Of a stretch of DNA of 64,000 bases, positions 8,808 to 17,173 are shown in pieces (position 1 is the stretch's first letter; every line of letters starts with the position of its first letter). This stretch comes from Lactonifactor longoviformis DSM 17459 (GTDB lineage Bacteria > Bacillota > Clostridia > Lachnospirales > Lachnospiraceae): positions 1 through 64,000 of the forward strand of contig NZ_FQVI01000017.1 in NCBI RefSeq assembly GCF_900129135.1, written 5' to 3'. Below the pieces are notes generated by a model. The model was not told where the DNA came from. It saw nothing but the letters and a program-made list of their open reading frames with translations, and did not search any database. Both the position numbers and the translations under genes were made by a program.

Positions 8808-10058
8808 TTATTCCTGTCCTTTTATTGACTTTGCCTGTTTTGTTAAGATTACTGATATTACCAGACCAGCAGCCGAGAACACAAACAAAAGAATAAAGAT
8901 TTTATGGAAGCCTGCTGCCACATTGCCCGCCTTAGTTGCCTCATCCAGCCATACACCGGCAACTGTAGGAACAATAAAATCAGGTATAAAAGCAATAAAT
9001 GAAACGACTCCTGTGGCAACCGCCGTCATCTTCATTGGGATACCCGCCTGACCCATAGTACTCCAATAGGTGGATTTCATTATATTTGCAATAAATGCAA
9101 GGATCATTGTGATAACAATACATACGGGCACTACTTTGCTTGTAAGCATCATTGCTGCAGTAGCTGCTATCACTGCCGTAAATAATACAAAAAAGCCTTT
9201 TCCCTTGAAGGTAAACTTATCCAGCAGCCAGCCGCCGATAAATCCGGCCAGAAATACAATAATATAGCTTCTAATAATACCAAGTGTGGAAGCCGTGGAC
9301 TCAGCAACTCCAAGAACGCGTACCGTATAGGTGGTCAGATATCCATTACCCAAAGTCCAGGATACGAATGCGCAGGCTACCAGACCAATAGTAATCCACA
9401 CCCCCTTGCACTTGAGAGCATCCAGCATAGTATATGATGTTTCACTATCATTCACGATGTCCTCCCCGTTCAGTTCCCCCTTTGGAAGAAAGATAAAGGC
9501 CAGAATGAGAAAGAGTACACAGATAACCATCCCCGCAAGGAGAACAAAGCGGAAACCGGAAGCAGCAGACGCTGCCGCACCCATAATGCCCAGAAAGAGA
9601 AAGCCTCCCACAGCCTGAATAATTCCCCGGGTAGCCTCGCTGCTTCCAAAAAGAGTACTCTGGCTCTCTTCATCCCCAAGAGAACGTATCCCTGTCAGGT
9701 AGGCAGACCACAAAGTGGCAATACCAAAAAATCCGTACAAAATGTGTACGATCATTAAAACTACAAAATTAGTTGTCATAGAATACACCACCGTACAGGC
9801 AGCCAGACCGGCTAATGAAATAATGATCAGATTTCTGCAGGAAAACTTCTCAGCAAAGATGCCTCCAATAGGATAACAGAGAGTACTGGTCAGAGATACC
9901 GCCGTAGCCATCAGTCCCATCTGTGTATCTGTGAGATTTAGCGCAGCAGTCATCTGATCATAAAATGTAAACCGAAGATATGGAATCTGATAAGCGAGCG
10001 CAACGGTTGCACTCAATATAATAAAAATCATTAACTTCTTAAAACCCATTTTTCTCAT
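8808..10058 (-). CDS. MFS transporter at the end of the glycyl radical locus
   Basis: A 416-residue carrier with about 12 hydrophobic segments. A short basic N-terminus (MRKMGFKK) is followed by the first helix, and the characteristic loop GIFAEKFSCRN after helix 2 matches the MFS motif A region. The start at 10058 has GGAG six bases upstream; a 12-codon in-frame extension has no ribosome binding site. It lies 82 bases downstream of the activase on the same strand, which makes it the likely carrier for the substrate or product of that locus. Its closest subfamily cannot be told by eye. Confidence 0.88.
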   Translation of the reverse strand: MRKMGFKKLMIFIILSATVALAYQIPYLRFTFYDQMTAALNLTDTQMGLMATAVSLTSTLCYPIGGIFAEKFSCRNLIIISLAGLAACTVVYSMTTNFVVLMIVHILYGFFGIATLWSAYLTGIRSLGDEESQSTLFGSSEATRGIIQAVGGFLFLGIMGAAASAASGFRFVLLAGMVICVLFLILAFIFLPKGELNGEDIVNDSETSYTMLDALKCKGVWITIGLVACAFVSWTLGNGYLTTYTVRVLGVAESTASTLGIIRSYIIVFLAGFIGGWLLDKFTFKGKGFFVLFTAVIAATAAMMLTSKVVPVCIVITMILAFIANIMKSTYWSTMGQAGIPMKMTAVATGVVSFIAFIPDFIVPTVAGVWLDEATKAGNVAAGFHKIFILLFVFSAAGLVISVILTKQAKSIKGQE

Positions 10059-10140
10059 AAGCTTCTCCGTTCCACCGTCCGATTGACGGTACAATTAGTA
10101 ATAGGGCAGTCTGTCCCCTTTTGTAAACCATACCGGCTGA

Positions 10141-11079
10141 CTAATTCAGAATTCTGCCGGATACTTTGACAGGAAAAGGAATATTGAAATTCTTCAGAAA
10201 AGCAACTTTTTCATAAGCCTCCTCAAAAGTCATGGGCTTCAAATCGCTCATTGTATATCCCCGCCCGAGATATTCATAGGTAGACTCTCCAAGGCGGTGG
10301 TACGGCAGGAATTCCAGTTCTTCACAGGAAGCAAGCGCTTTGCAGTATTCTGCTGTCTCTGATATATTCTCTGGATTATCATTTATATTCCATATCAGCG
10401 GAACACGGATATGAAGCGCACCCGGCCTGCTGAATTTGGATGCCTTCTTTATATTTTCTAAAATCAAATGATTATCCACACCTGTATACTGTTTATGTAT
10501 TTTACCATCCATTATCTTAATATCAGCGTAAAACTCATCCAGGTATGGCAGCAGCATTGCAATCCGACTGTAATCCCCATACATATCCAGTTCGGCCATA
10601 GTATGAATTCCCGCATCTTTACATAAAGATAAAAGGTCCCTTGCAAATTCCGCCTGACAAAGCACATCTCCGCCACTTAAGGTGACACCACCACCGGAGT
10701 GATAGTAATATACTTCATCCCGCAAAATGATTTTCATCACCTGTTCCACAGTCATAACCTGGCCGTAAACACCAGCCGCATTTGACGGACAGACCTTTAC
10801 ACAAATAAGACACTTCGTACACTTGTTATCATCTCTCTTGATTCGGTTTGCACTTTCGTCCAGAGACAAAGCCTTCTGCGGGCAGCTGCTCACGCATTTG
10901 CCGCAGCCTCGGCATTTAGCCTGCCGATAGTAAAGTTCCTGTTCCATTTTCTGAGATTCCGGAGTTGAACACCACCTGCATCTGAGGGGACATCCTTTAA
11001 AAAACACCACTGTCCGCAGACCTTTTCCATCATTCGGTGATAGTTTCTCGATTCTCAGAATTTGAGCTTCTCTGCTCAT
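10141..11079 (-). CDS. Glycyl radical enzyme activating protein (radical SAM)
   Basis: A 312-residue radical SAM activase that installs the glycyl radical on its partner. The SAM-cluster motif CPLRCRWCSTP is at residues 30-40. It is followed by two 4Fe-4S ferredoxin motifs, CRGCGKCVSSCP and CTKCLICVKVCP, found in activases of non-PFL glycyl radical enzymes (HypD, CutD, GD-activase types) and absent from the short PflA. A GGGVTLSGGDVL segment binds SAM. The odd point is D instead of the usual E in this SGGE-like motif. It lies 35 bases after the glycyl radical enzyme, so the two form a pair. Confidence 0.95.
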   Translation of the reverse strand: MSREAQILRIEKLSPNDGKGLRTVVFFKGCPLRCRWCSTPESQKMEQELYYRQAKCRGCGKCVSSCPQKALSLDESANRIKRDDNKCTKCLICVKVCPSNAAGVYGQVMTVEQVMKIILRDEVYYYHSGGGVTLSGGDVLCQAEFARDLLSLCKDAGIHTMAELDMYGDYSRIAMLLPYLDEFYADIKIMDGKIHKQYTGVDNHLILENIKKASKFSRPGALHIRVPLIWNINDNPENISETAEYCKALASCEELEFLPYHRLGESTYEYLGRGYTMSDLKPMTFEEAYEKVAFLKNFNIPFPVKVSGRILN

Positions 11080-11114
11080 ACAAATAACCCTTTCCTATTT
11101 ATTCTCTACTATGT

Positions 11115-13496
11115 TTACACATTCACTCCGGCATGTGCCGTCCGCGAAATAATATCATCCTGAACCTCTTTTCCCAGTTCCACAAAGTAGGCAGTATAGC
11201 CGGCCACCCGGATTAATAATCCTTTATGTTTTTCAGGATTCTTTTGTGCATCTATGAGTATATCCCTATCAATCACATTAAACTGCACATGGAAAACTCC
11301 AAGCGAGCACATACTCTTCAGAAAAGCCATTAAGGACTGGGTAGAATTTTCACTCTGATTAAACGCAGGATCCAGCTTCAGATTCAGTAGAGTTCCCTGG
11401 CTGAACCTTCCATGGGGAATAAAAGAAACAGATTTCATTACGGCTCCCATCCCCTCTATGTCCGTTCCCGCATTCGGGCTGACCCCGTCGGCCAGGGGAA
11501 CATATGCCTTTCTCCCTGACGGAAGAGCACCGACCTCCAGGCCAAAAGGCGTATTTCCTGATACCGGAAGAATCCCTGCCGTCATGTGGCCGTACTTACT
11601 GTCAAAGGATTCAATCAAGTCAGCAATAAAGCTAAACAATTCAGCGGTTAATTGATTTACATCCTCATCGTCATTTCCGTATTTCGGACATTCCAGGCAC
11701 AATTTTTCTATCTCCTCAAAGCCAGTAAAATTATGCTCCAAAGCTTCCAAAAGTTTCTCCATACTTAGCATCCTTTTATCATAAACAAGATACTTCACTG
11801 CATAGACGCTGTTAATCAGGTCCGCTACCCCAATGGCATCCAGACCGTTGCCTACATTGTATTTCGGCCCGCCCCAGGCATAGTCTTTTGCTTTTGTAAT
11901 ACAATCCTCAAATGACAAAGACAGGGCAGGACATACTCGTTCCAGACAAATATCATCATTTACATGGTTTCCCGCAACCATTGCCCGTATGATGTAAGTA
12001 ATCTGCTCTTTTACCGCTTTAAAAAAATCTTCAAACGACTTAAAATCACATGGATTCCCTGTTCTTGCCCCGGCGGGAATGCCGTACTTTCTGCTGCGGC
12101 CATCATTCAGAGCAAATTCTACAACAGAACCTAAATTGTAGTCCGCATATGACGTATAGCAATGCATCTTTCCTGCAAGATTGGTTTCCACACAGCCGCA
12201 AGGATTCCAATTATATGCCTCCTTCAAAGGAATTCCCTTGTTCATCAGCATCTGAATGCCAACCTCATCACAGTGAAATGCCGGGAATCCCGTACCCAGT
12301 TTTATCAATTCCGCCACCTTTTTCAAAAATGCATTGGGATTGCGTACCATATGATACCGCACAGACAAGGACGGCTGATAAAGCTGTACGTCCATGGTAG
12401 CCTGGAGAATCATATAAGAGAGTTCGTTGACAGCATCCATTCCATTTTCATCCACACCGCCTACACAGATATTCTGGAACATAGGATAGCCTGCAGAATA
12501 TTGGGCTGTCTTTTCATCCTGAAAGAGGCATGGCTCACTGAACTTGACCCACAGGCAGTCGAGCAGTTCCTGAGCCTCCTGAGGTGTAATTCTCCCTGCT
12601 TCCAGATCTGCTTTGTAAAAGGGATAGAGATATTGGTCCATTCTTCCCGGATTATAGCTTGCCGCATTCTGTTCCATAAAAATACAGGTGTGATATATAT
12701 AGAAGGATTGGAGTGCCTCTCTGAATGTCTCCGCAGGTTTTTCAGGAACTCTTCTGCAGATCTCCGCGATAGACAGTAATTCTTCTTTTCTCGTCTTAAC
12801 GGTCTCGTTTTCTGCCATCCTTGATGCTTCTGCCGAATAACGCCTTGCCAGCTGAATTACCCCGTCAGCACTGAGAGAAAGAGCACGGAGATATACCATC
12901 TTTTCATAATGGCCCGGTTTCGTGATATCCAAAGCTGCTCTCGTCTCTTCAATCCGTCTTTTTATCCCTTCTATCCCCTCTTTTATAATCATTTCGTATC
13001 CCGCAGTTGTCTCCCCCCAGCCGCGGACAGCTTTGCGGTTAATATACAGGACCCCGCAGTCACGAAGAATTCTGGTATCTTCTGGTATCTGACAGAGCCA
13101 TTTTTCATAGGTAGACCTTCCCTTCCAGTAAGGGCGGATCTCATCCACAAAATGCTCTCTATCCTCATCCCTCAGATAAAAAGGATCGTATTTCCTAGTG
13201 CTTATGGTGTCCAGCTCATCATCCAGTACAGACCAGCAGGTATCAGGGCACAGCAGGCCACCACGCTGCTTGCTTCCTGAATTGCCCACAATCAATTCAT
13301 CATCCCATATTTTTACTGTCTTTTCCAGACACTGCTTTCGAAAGGCATATGCCTTTTGAACTACTAAGGGTTCCCCCTCTGACTCCCGGAACCCCCGGGT
13401 CAGAATCAGTGCATTTTCAAGATCCATTTCCGGACGAGTATTTAAGACCCTGTTTTTGAGCCTCATAATACGGTTCATGTTTACTTTGTCTTTCAC
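11115..13496 (-). CDS. Glycyl radical enzyme of unassigned substrate
   Basis: A 793-residue enzyme of the pyruvate formate-lyase superfamily. The radical glycine is G766 in RVAGYTAYFVEL, and the active-site thiyl cysteine is C435 with E437 in NPCGCVETN. The C-x-E arrangement is shared by the dehydratase and lyase branch (hydroxyproline dehydratase, propanediol dehydratase, choline lyase, isethionate lyase) and differs from the double cysteine of PFL. The pocket segments differ from hydroxyproline dehydratase as I recall it: residues 161-164 read GETT where HypD has a histidine, and EQNAASYNPGR at 275-285 lacks its aspartate. It starts with GTG eight bases after GGGAGG. Neighbours (ProC-like, MttB-like, activase, MFS) point to a proline-like or betaine-like substrate, which is inference. 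Confidence 0.93.
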   Translation of the reverse strand: MKDKVNMNRIMRLKNRVLNTRPEMDLENALILTRGFRESEGEPLVVQKAYAFRKQCLEKTVKIWDDELIVGNSGSKQRGGLLCPDTCWSVLDDELDTISTRKYDPFYLRDEDREHFVDEIRPYWKGRSTYEKWLCQIPEDTRILRDCGVLYINRKAVRGWGETTAGYEMIIKEGIEGIKRRIEETRAALDITKPGHYEKMVYLRALSLSADGVIQLARRYSAEASRMAENETVKTRKEELLSIAEICRRVPEKPAETFREALQSFYIYHTCIFMEQNAASYNPGRMDQYLYPFYKADLEAGRITPQEAQELLDCLWVKFSEPCLFQDEKTAQYSAGYPMFQNICVGGVDENGMDAVNELSYMILQATMDVQLYQPSLSVRYHMVRNPNAFLKKVAELIKLGTGFPAFHCDEVGIQMLMNKGIPLKEAYNWNPCGCVETNLAGKMHCYTSYADYNLGSVVEFALNDGRSRKYGIPAGARTGNPCDFKSFEDFFKAVKEQITYIIRAMVAGNHVNDDICLERVCPALSLSFEDCITKAKDYAWGGPKYNVGNGLDAIGVADLINSVYAVKYLVYDKRMLSMEKLLEALEHNFTGFEEIEKLCLECPKYGNDDEDVNQLTAELFSFIADLIESFDSKYGHMTAGILPVSGNTPFGLEVGALPSGRKAYVPLADGVSPNAGTDIEGMGAVMKSVSFIPHGRFSQGTLLNLKLDPAFNQSENSTQSLMAFLKSMCSLGVFHVQFNVIDRDILIDAQKNPEKHKGLLIRVAGYTAYFVELGKEVQDDIISRTAHAGVNV

Positions 13497-13562
13497 AATA
13501 GTTACCTCCCATATGTATTCCTAAATGAAACGGTTTCCGGCCGAATACTTATTGTTATAATA

Positions 13563-13591
13563 ACTATAACATTTTACATATGTTTTAACAA
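13563..13591 (-). promoter_or_regulatory. Promoter of the glycyl radical enzyme operon
   Basis: On the minus strand there is TTGTTA, a 17-base spacer and TATAGT, about 65 bases before the GTG start. A GATAATTATC palindrome lies three bases upstream of the -35 box. Confidence 0.65.
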
Positions 13592-13594
13592 GAG

Positions 13595-13604
13595 GATAAT
13601 TATC
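13595..13604. promoter_or_regulatory. GATAATTATC operator-like palindrome
   Basis: A perfect 10-base palindrome that contains the GATAATT core found four times next to the proC-like promoter (17051-17097), once in the regulator leader (14450-14457), and inside both arms of the inverted repeat at 13723-13785. The adjoining XRE/cupin regulator is the obvious candidate to bind it. Confidence 0.55.
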
Positions 13605-13722
13605 ATTTAAGAAATATTTCTTATATGATATACTTATTAATGACAAAAACTATGTCTATAGGGGTTTCATTCCGATATGCGCTAGTTTTCAGGTGATATT
13701 TAAACAAACTTTATTATAAAAA

Positions 13723-13785
13723 AAAATGATAATTTATCCCAGTTTCGACTATACAGCCTAAAAACACAAGATAAATTATCATTTT
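13723..13785. repeat. 16-bp perfect inverted repeat, operator and/or terminator
   Basis: The arms AAAATGATAATTTATC (13723-13738) and its exact complement (13770-13785) are separated by 31 bases. On the minus strand the second arm is followed by a run of T, so it could end the XRE/cupin transcript. Each arm also holds the GATAATTTATC core of the operator family. Both readings are possible. Confidence 0.55.
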
Positions 13786-13859
13786 AGATAAACAAAATAT
13801 TCCCAACTTATGAAATCATCCCGGCAACAGCAAAATTATTTTACCGGATATGTTGTCCT

Positions 13860-14429
13860 TTATTTGGAGATTTCGATCCAGTAGCTGATGCATTCTTCAG
13901 ATGAACGGTTTGTTATCGTATGCTTTGTATTTGCGCGTATCATAATACAGTCTCCTTCTGAAAGTTCATAGTTCCCATCATCCATTTCCAGCCCCAGCTT
14001 CCCTTTGGCTACTATTCCGAATTCGTCGTAGCTATGGACATTATAAGACTGTTCCCGCATACCGCTCACCAGCGTCAGGACATTCACTTTAAAATGCGGA
14101 CTATCCTCAAATACCGACTCAAAATCAAGAGCATTCACAATCCCGTAAATAGGAAGGCGCTCCTCTTTCCGTAAAATATAGCTCTTTTCTTTGTTAGTAC
14201 TGCTTATCTTCTCTGTCTCTGTCTCATCAATCATTAATTCATTAGCTGTGATATCCAGAACAAAACACAATTTTTGTATATTTTTTACCGATGGATTTAC
14301 AGCCCCCCGCTCAATTTTACTAATATATCCGGTAGATATCCCCGACCGTTCCGATAACTGCTGAAGCGTCAGCATCTTTTCTTTACGCAGGCTTTTTAAC
14401 TTTTTACCCAATAATTTGAAATCTGTCAT
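13860..14429 (-). CDS. XRE-family regulator with cupin domain, local regulator of the glycyl radical locus
   Basis: A 189-residue regulator. The N-terminal helix-turn-helix covers residues about 5-62 (TLQQLSERSGISTGYISKIERG), and a cupin domain covers residues about 115-188 with EFGIVAKGKLGLEMDD and a TKHTITN strand. It is a paralogue in architecture of the gene at 171-719, not a close copy. The start follows GAGGAAATAAAT. It sits between the mttB-like gene and the glycyl radical enzyme on the same strand, with its own leader, and GATAATTT boxes occur beside its promoter and those of both neighbouring units. Ligand sensing by the cupin is inferred. Confidence 0.92.
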   Translation of the reverse strand: MTDFKLLGKKLKSLRKEKMLTLQQLSERSGISTGYISKIERGAVNPSVKNIQKLCFVLDITANELMIDETETEKISSTNKEKSYILRKEERLPIYGIVNALDFESVFEDSPHFKVNVLTLVSGMREQSYNVHSYDEFGIVAKGKLGLEMDDGNYELSEGDCIMIRANTKHTITNRSSEECISYWIEISK

Positions 14430-14449
14430 ATTTATTTCCTCATTCTTAA

Positions 14450-14538
14450 GATAATTTCTAACAGTGCCGCCGTTCTATGGGCGGGTATACCACCTTAACC
14501 ATATGATAAAGTATAACATAAGGCAGAGAGAATGATAA
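14450..14538 (-). promoter_or_regulatory. Promoter and GATAATTT box of the XRE/cupin regulator
   Basis: On the minus strand a weak TTATCA -35 (14533-14538), a 17-base spacer and a TATACT -10 (14510-14515) precede the gene. A GATAATTT box at 14450-14457 lies in the leader between promoter and start, which fits autoregulation. Confidence 0.4.
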
Positions 14539-14594
14539 GTAATTTTCTCGATTTGTCCGGATTTTCTTCTCTTTATGTCAGCAGAATACGAGAA

Positions 14595-14640
14595 AAGAAT
14601 CTCCCGGAGGTCTGTATGAACAATCCTCCGGGAGATTCTT
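14595..14640 (-). terminator. Terminator after the mttB-like gene
   Basis: Perfect 16-base arms (AAGAATCTCCCGGAGG and complement) with a 14-base loop, followed on the minus strand by TTCTTTTC. It separates the proC/mttB unit from the regulator. Confidence 0.85.
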
Positions 14641-14676
14641 ACTCTAAATTATACCTAGCCAAAAAACATACTCCTG

Positions 14677-16086
14677 CTAATATATTTCCATAAACTTCTG
14701 CAGCTCTGCATCAATATCGTTAGGCAGAGTAGGTTCTCCGTAATTTTCCAATATTTCTTTCCATTTTTTATTGGCCCGCTCTTCAACAGAAAGACCGCCT
14801 CTGCTCTTCCACTGATCATACACCCACCGGTCACCGATTGTCGGCATGTAGAATTCATCCCGGAAGTTTTCCAGTGTATGATCATGTACAAGAAAAGTGC
14901 CTTTAGGTCCGATCTCTTCTATCACATCGTATGCAAGTGTTTCTTCGTTGACAGCCACCCCTTTATTGATTCGTTTCATATAGCCAATAATCTCATTATC
15001 AATTACCAACTTTTCCAAAGAGGTACAGTTATAGCCTTCTATAATTCCTACACCGTGGAGAATAAAATTTCCGCCTGCCATCTGACCCATCGTAAGAGTC
15101 ACTGCCGATTCATAACCTGCCTGTGCATCCACCAATTTAGAATCAGAAAGTGCACCGCTGATTCTGCATGGAATCTGATAATATTTTGCCAGCTGTCCCA
15201 CAACCAGGGAAACCAGGGCGTGCTCCGGGGAACCAATGGATAATACCCCGCTGGACATCTCCGCGTTCGATCCGGCACCCGAGTAGACAATAGGAGTCCC
15301 CGGGCTAATAAGCTGAGCCAGGACAATCCCCGCCAGAACCTCTGCATTCTGAACCGAAACCAAGCCGGCCAGAGTAGTTGGAGCTGTCATTCCTGCGATC
15401 GCAAGAGAATTAATCAATTGGGGCTGACGTGCCTCTGCATAAGCCATCAGAGCTCCCAACATGCTGTCATCATAGGCAAGGGGAGTCAGTGTGCAGGGAA
15501 TAGAGGCCATAATTGGCTTTTCTTTTATTGCTTCCATACCGCCAAATGCAAGAGAGGCCATTTCAATACCCCTTTTCGCATTTTCATACCCCAGAGAGCT
15601 CCCCATAAAAGGCTTCTCACTGTACTTTAATGTATTATAAAGCATAACATCGGGACGCCTTGCCACCTCAACATCCCCCGGTTCGCAGGGAATCTGGCTC
15701 TGGATATCAACATTTTTCAGCCGATCGCAGATTTTAATAATTTCAATAAAATCTGCCAGCGTTCCCGGGCGTCTGCCTCTGTCCATATCTGTAACAAACG
15801 GAGGACAGTTTGGACCGGCATACACAGAATCTTCCGTGTTAAGTGTCACATTGTATTTCGGATTACGGGCATACATAGTGAAGGATGACGGAACATTTTT
15901 CAATTCCTTCTCAACCATCTTTTGCGGAAACCGTACTCGTTCGCCATCAAGTATAGCACCGCCCTTTTCCAGAATATCTCTCGCAGGCCGATACGTCATA
16001 ACCACTCCGATATTTTCCATAATGCGAAGTGTATTTTCATGGATCTGTTCAATTTCATTTTGTGATAAAACCTGATATCTCTGCAT
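14677..16086 (-). CDS. MttB-family (trimethylamine methyltransferase superfamily) corrinoid methyltransferase, non-pyrrolysine
   Basis: A 469-residue TIM-barrel protein of the MttB superfamily. It reads straight through with no in-frame UAG, so it belongs to the non-pyrrolysine group (such as MtgB for glycine betaine, MtpB for proline betaine, MtcB for carnitine). These move a methyl group from a quaternary amine to a cognate corrinoid protein. Typical segments are HENTLRIMENIGV at the N-terminus and the glycine-rich IVYSGAGSNAEMSSG near residue 265. The start follows AGGGAG. It lies 32 bases after the proC-like gene and is cotranscribed with it. No corrinoid protein, activator or second methyltransferase is nearby, so those partners must be elsewhere. 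Confidence 0.9.
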   Translation of the reverse strand: MQRYQVLSQNEIEQIHENTLRIMENIGVVMTYRPARDILEKGGAILDGERVRFPQKMVEKELKNVPSSFTMYARNPKYNVTLNTEDSVYAGPNCPPFVTDMDRGRRPGTLADFIEIIKICDRLKNVDIQSQIPCEPGDVEVARRPDVMLYNTLKYSEKPFMGSSLGYENAKRGIEMASLAFGGMEAIKEKPIMASIPCTLTPLAYDDSMLGALMAYAEARQPQLINSLAIAGMTAPTTLAGLVSVQNAEVLAGIVLAQLISPGTPIVYSGAGSNAEMSSGVLSIGSPEHALVSLVVGQLAKYYQIPCRISGALSDSKLVDAQAGYESAVTLTMGQMAGGNFILHGVGIIEGYNCTSLEKLVIDNEIIGYMKRINKGVAVNEETLAYDVIEEIGPKGTFLVHDHTLENFRDEFYMPTIGDRWVYDQWKSRGGLSVEERANKKWKEILENYGEPTLPNDIDAELQKFMEIY

Positions 16087-16118
16087 AAGTTTTTCTCCCT
16101 TTTCATTTTATTTGATAC

Positions 16119-16925
16119 TTACAGCTGCCCCAGCTCTCTGCAGCGGTCAACACAGGCCTTTATGCCCTCTTTCAGGCAGGTATCAAAGCCAAATTCATCC
16201 ATTTTATCAAGAGCAGCGAGAGTCGTCCCCCCCGGAAGGCGCAGCTTATTTTCCAGCGTCTCTGCGTTCATTCCTGAATTCAGGAGCATCTCAGCACTGC
16301 CCTTCATCGTCTGAGCGAACAGCCGCAGCGCAGTCTTTTCATCAAAACCCATATGTACCGCCTCTTCTACTACCACCTGGGCCATATGATAAAAATAAGC
16401 CGGAGCTGAACCATTTATGGGAACAACTTCACACATAAGAGACTCTGGTATCTCCTCAACGATACCGCAGCTTGACAGGAAACGATTTACCTCTTCAAAA
16501 TCCCCATCCGATACCGCAGGTGCTCGAGAAACCGCAAAAGCTCCCATACCTGCCTGGGCTGTCAGGGTAGGCATGCACCTTACAACCTTACACTTATCTC
16601 CCAACCTCTCGCGATACCACTCCGTGCTCATACCCGCCACAACAGAAAGCAGCACGGTTTCAGAGGACAAAGCCTCCTTCACCTCTTGTATAATAGAACT
16701 AATCACCTGAGGCGTCACAGCAATCAAAACAATAGGAGCACCTTTTACCAATTCCCCAATAGACTCAAAAGCAGTATAGCCTCTCTCTTTGAATTCTTCC
16801 CGTACGACTGACGAAATATCAAAGATAGCCATCTCGTCCGTTCTGTAAACACCGCTTTTTTCCACACCTGAAAGAATCGCCTTTACGATATTCCCGGCCC
16901 CAATACATCTAACTGTTGTGCTCAT
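16119..16925 (-). CDS. proC: Pyrroline-5-carboxylate reductase family protein
   Basis: A 268-residue NAD(P)H-dependent reductase of the ProC family, which reduces pyrroline-5-carboxylate to proline. The N-terminal Rossmann fold starts TTVRCIGAGNIVKAIL; the canonical GxGxMxxA is here GAGNIVKA. The C-terminal dimerisation domain has GSAPAYFYHMAQVVVEEAVHMG and the RLPGGTTLAALDKM signature near residue 232. The start follows AAAGGA. It is the first gene of the unit with mttB. The location suggests a catabolic reductase for a pyrroline formed by the glycyl radical enzyme, rather than general biosynthesis; this is inference. Confidence 0.92.
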   Translation of the reverse strand: MSTTVRCIGAGNIVKAILSGVEKSGVYRTDEMAIFDISSVVREEFKERGYTAFESIGELVKGAPIVLIAVTPQVISSIIQEVKEALSSETVLLSVVAGMSTEWYRERLGDKCKVVRCMPTLTAQAGMGAFAVSRAPAVSDGDFEEVNRFLSSCGIVEEIPESLMCEVVPINGSAPAYFYHMAQVVVEEAVHMGFDEKTALRLFAQTMKGSAEMLLNSGMNAETLENKLRLPGGTTLAALDKMDEFGFDTCLKEGIKACVDRCRELGQL

Positions 16926-17021
16926 TATATGAACCCATCCTTTCTCCTGCGCTTCATGCGCAATTAAATTTTCGAGTTGAGGACATTAGCCAATTCATTG
17001 TATCTGTCCCCCTTTATCTAT

Positions 17022-17050
17022 AGTATATAGCAAGCTTTTTATCCCGTCAA
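17022..17050 (-). promoter_or_regulatory. Promoter of the proC/mttB unit
   Basis: On the minus strand there is TTGACG, a 17-base spacer and TATACT. The GATAATTT array begins at the very next base upstream (17051). Confidence 0.75.
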
Positions 17051-17097
17051 GATAATTTATGATAATTTTCTTTTATAGGATAATTTCGAGATAATTT
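17051..17097. promoter_or_regulatory. Array of four GATAATTT boxes upstream of proC/mttB
   Basis: GATAATTT occurs at 17051, 17061, 17079 and 17090 in the same orientation, with offsets of 10, 18 and 11 bases. The array abuts the -35 box, an arrangement often seen for activators or wrapping repressors. The same core recurs around 13595, 13728, 13770 and 14450. Confidence 0.6.
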
Positions 17098-17110
17098 CAC
17101 ACAAAAACAA

Positions 17111-17151
17111 AAGCAAAGGCTCTAACTACTGTCTGTAGACTGCCTTTGCTT
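17111..17151 (-). terminator. Terminator after the QueG-like gene
   Basis: Arms AAGCAAAGGC and GCCTTTGCTT enclose a loop with a second short stem, and on the minus strand the hairpin is followed by TTGTTTTTG. Confidence 0.8.
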
Positions 17152-17173
17152 CTGATCAAGCTTATATTTTTTT

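Larger units (their letters stand above)
13497..13859. other. Regulatory intergenic region before the glycyl radical enzyme
   Basis: This 363-base, A+T-rich gap holds the promoter at 13563-13591, an operator-like palindrome at 13595-13604 and a long inverted repeat at 13723-13785. A GTTAT/ATAAC palindrome lies over the predicted transcription start (13552-13570). I see no small reading frame with a ribosome binding site. Confidence 0.7.

Noticed and set aside
14677-16086. Pyrrolysine-containing trimethylamine methyltransferase
   Set aside because: The frame is continuous with no in-frame UAG, so it belongs to the non-pyrrolysine MttB group, and the annotation as trimethylamine methyltransferase is not justified.
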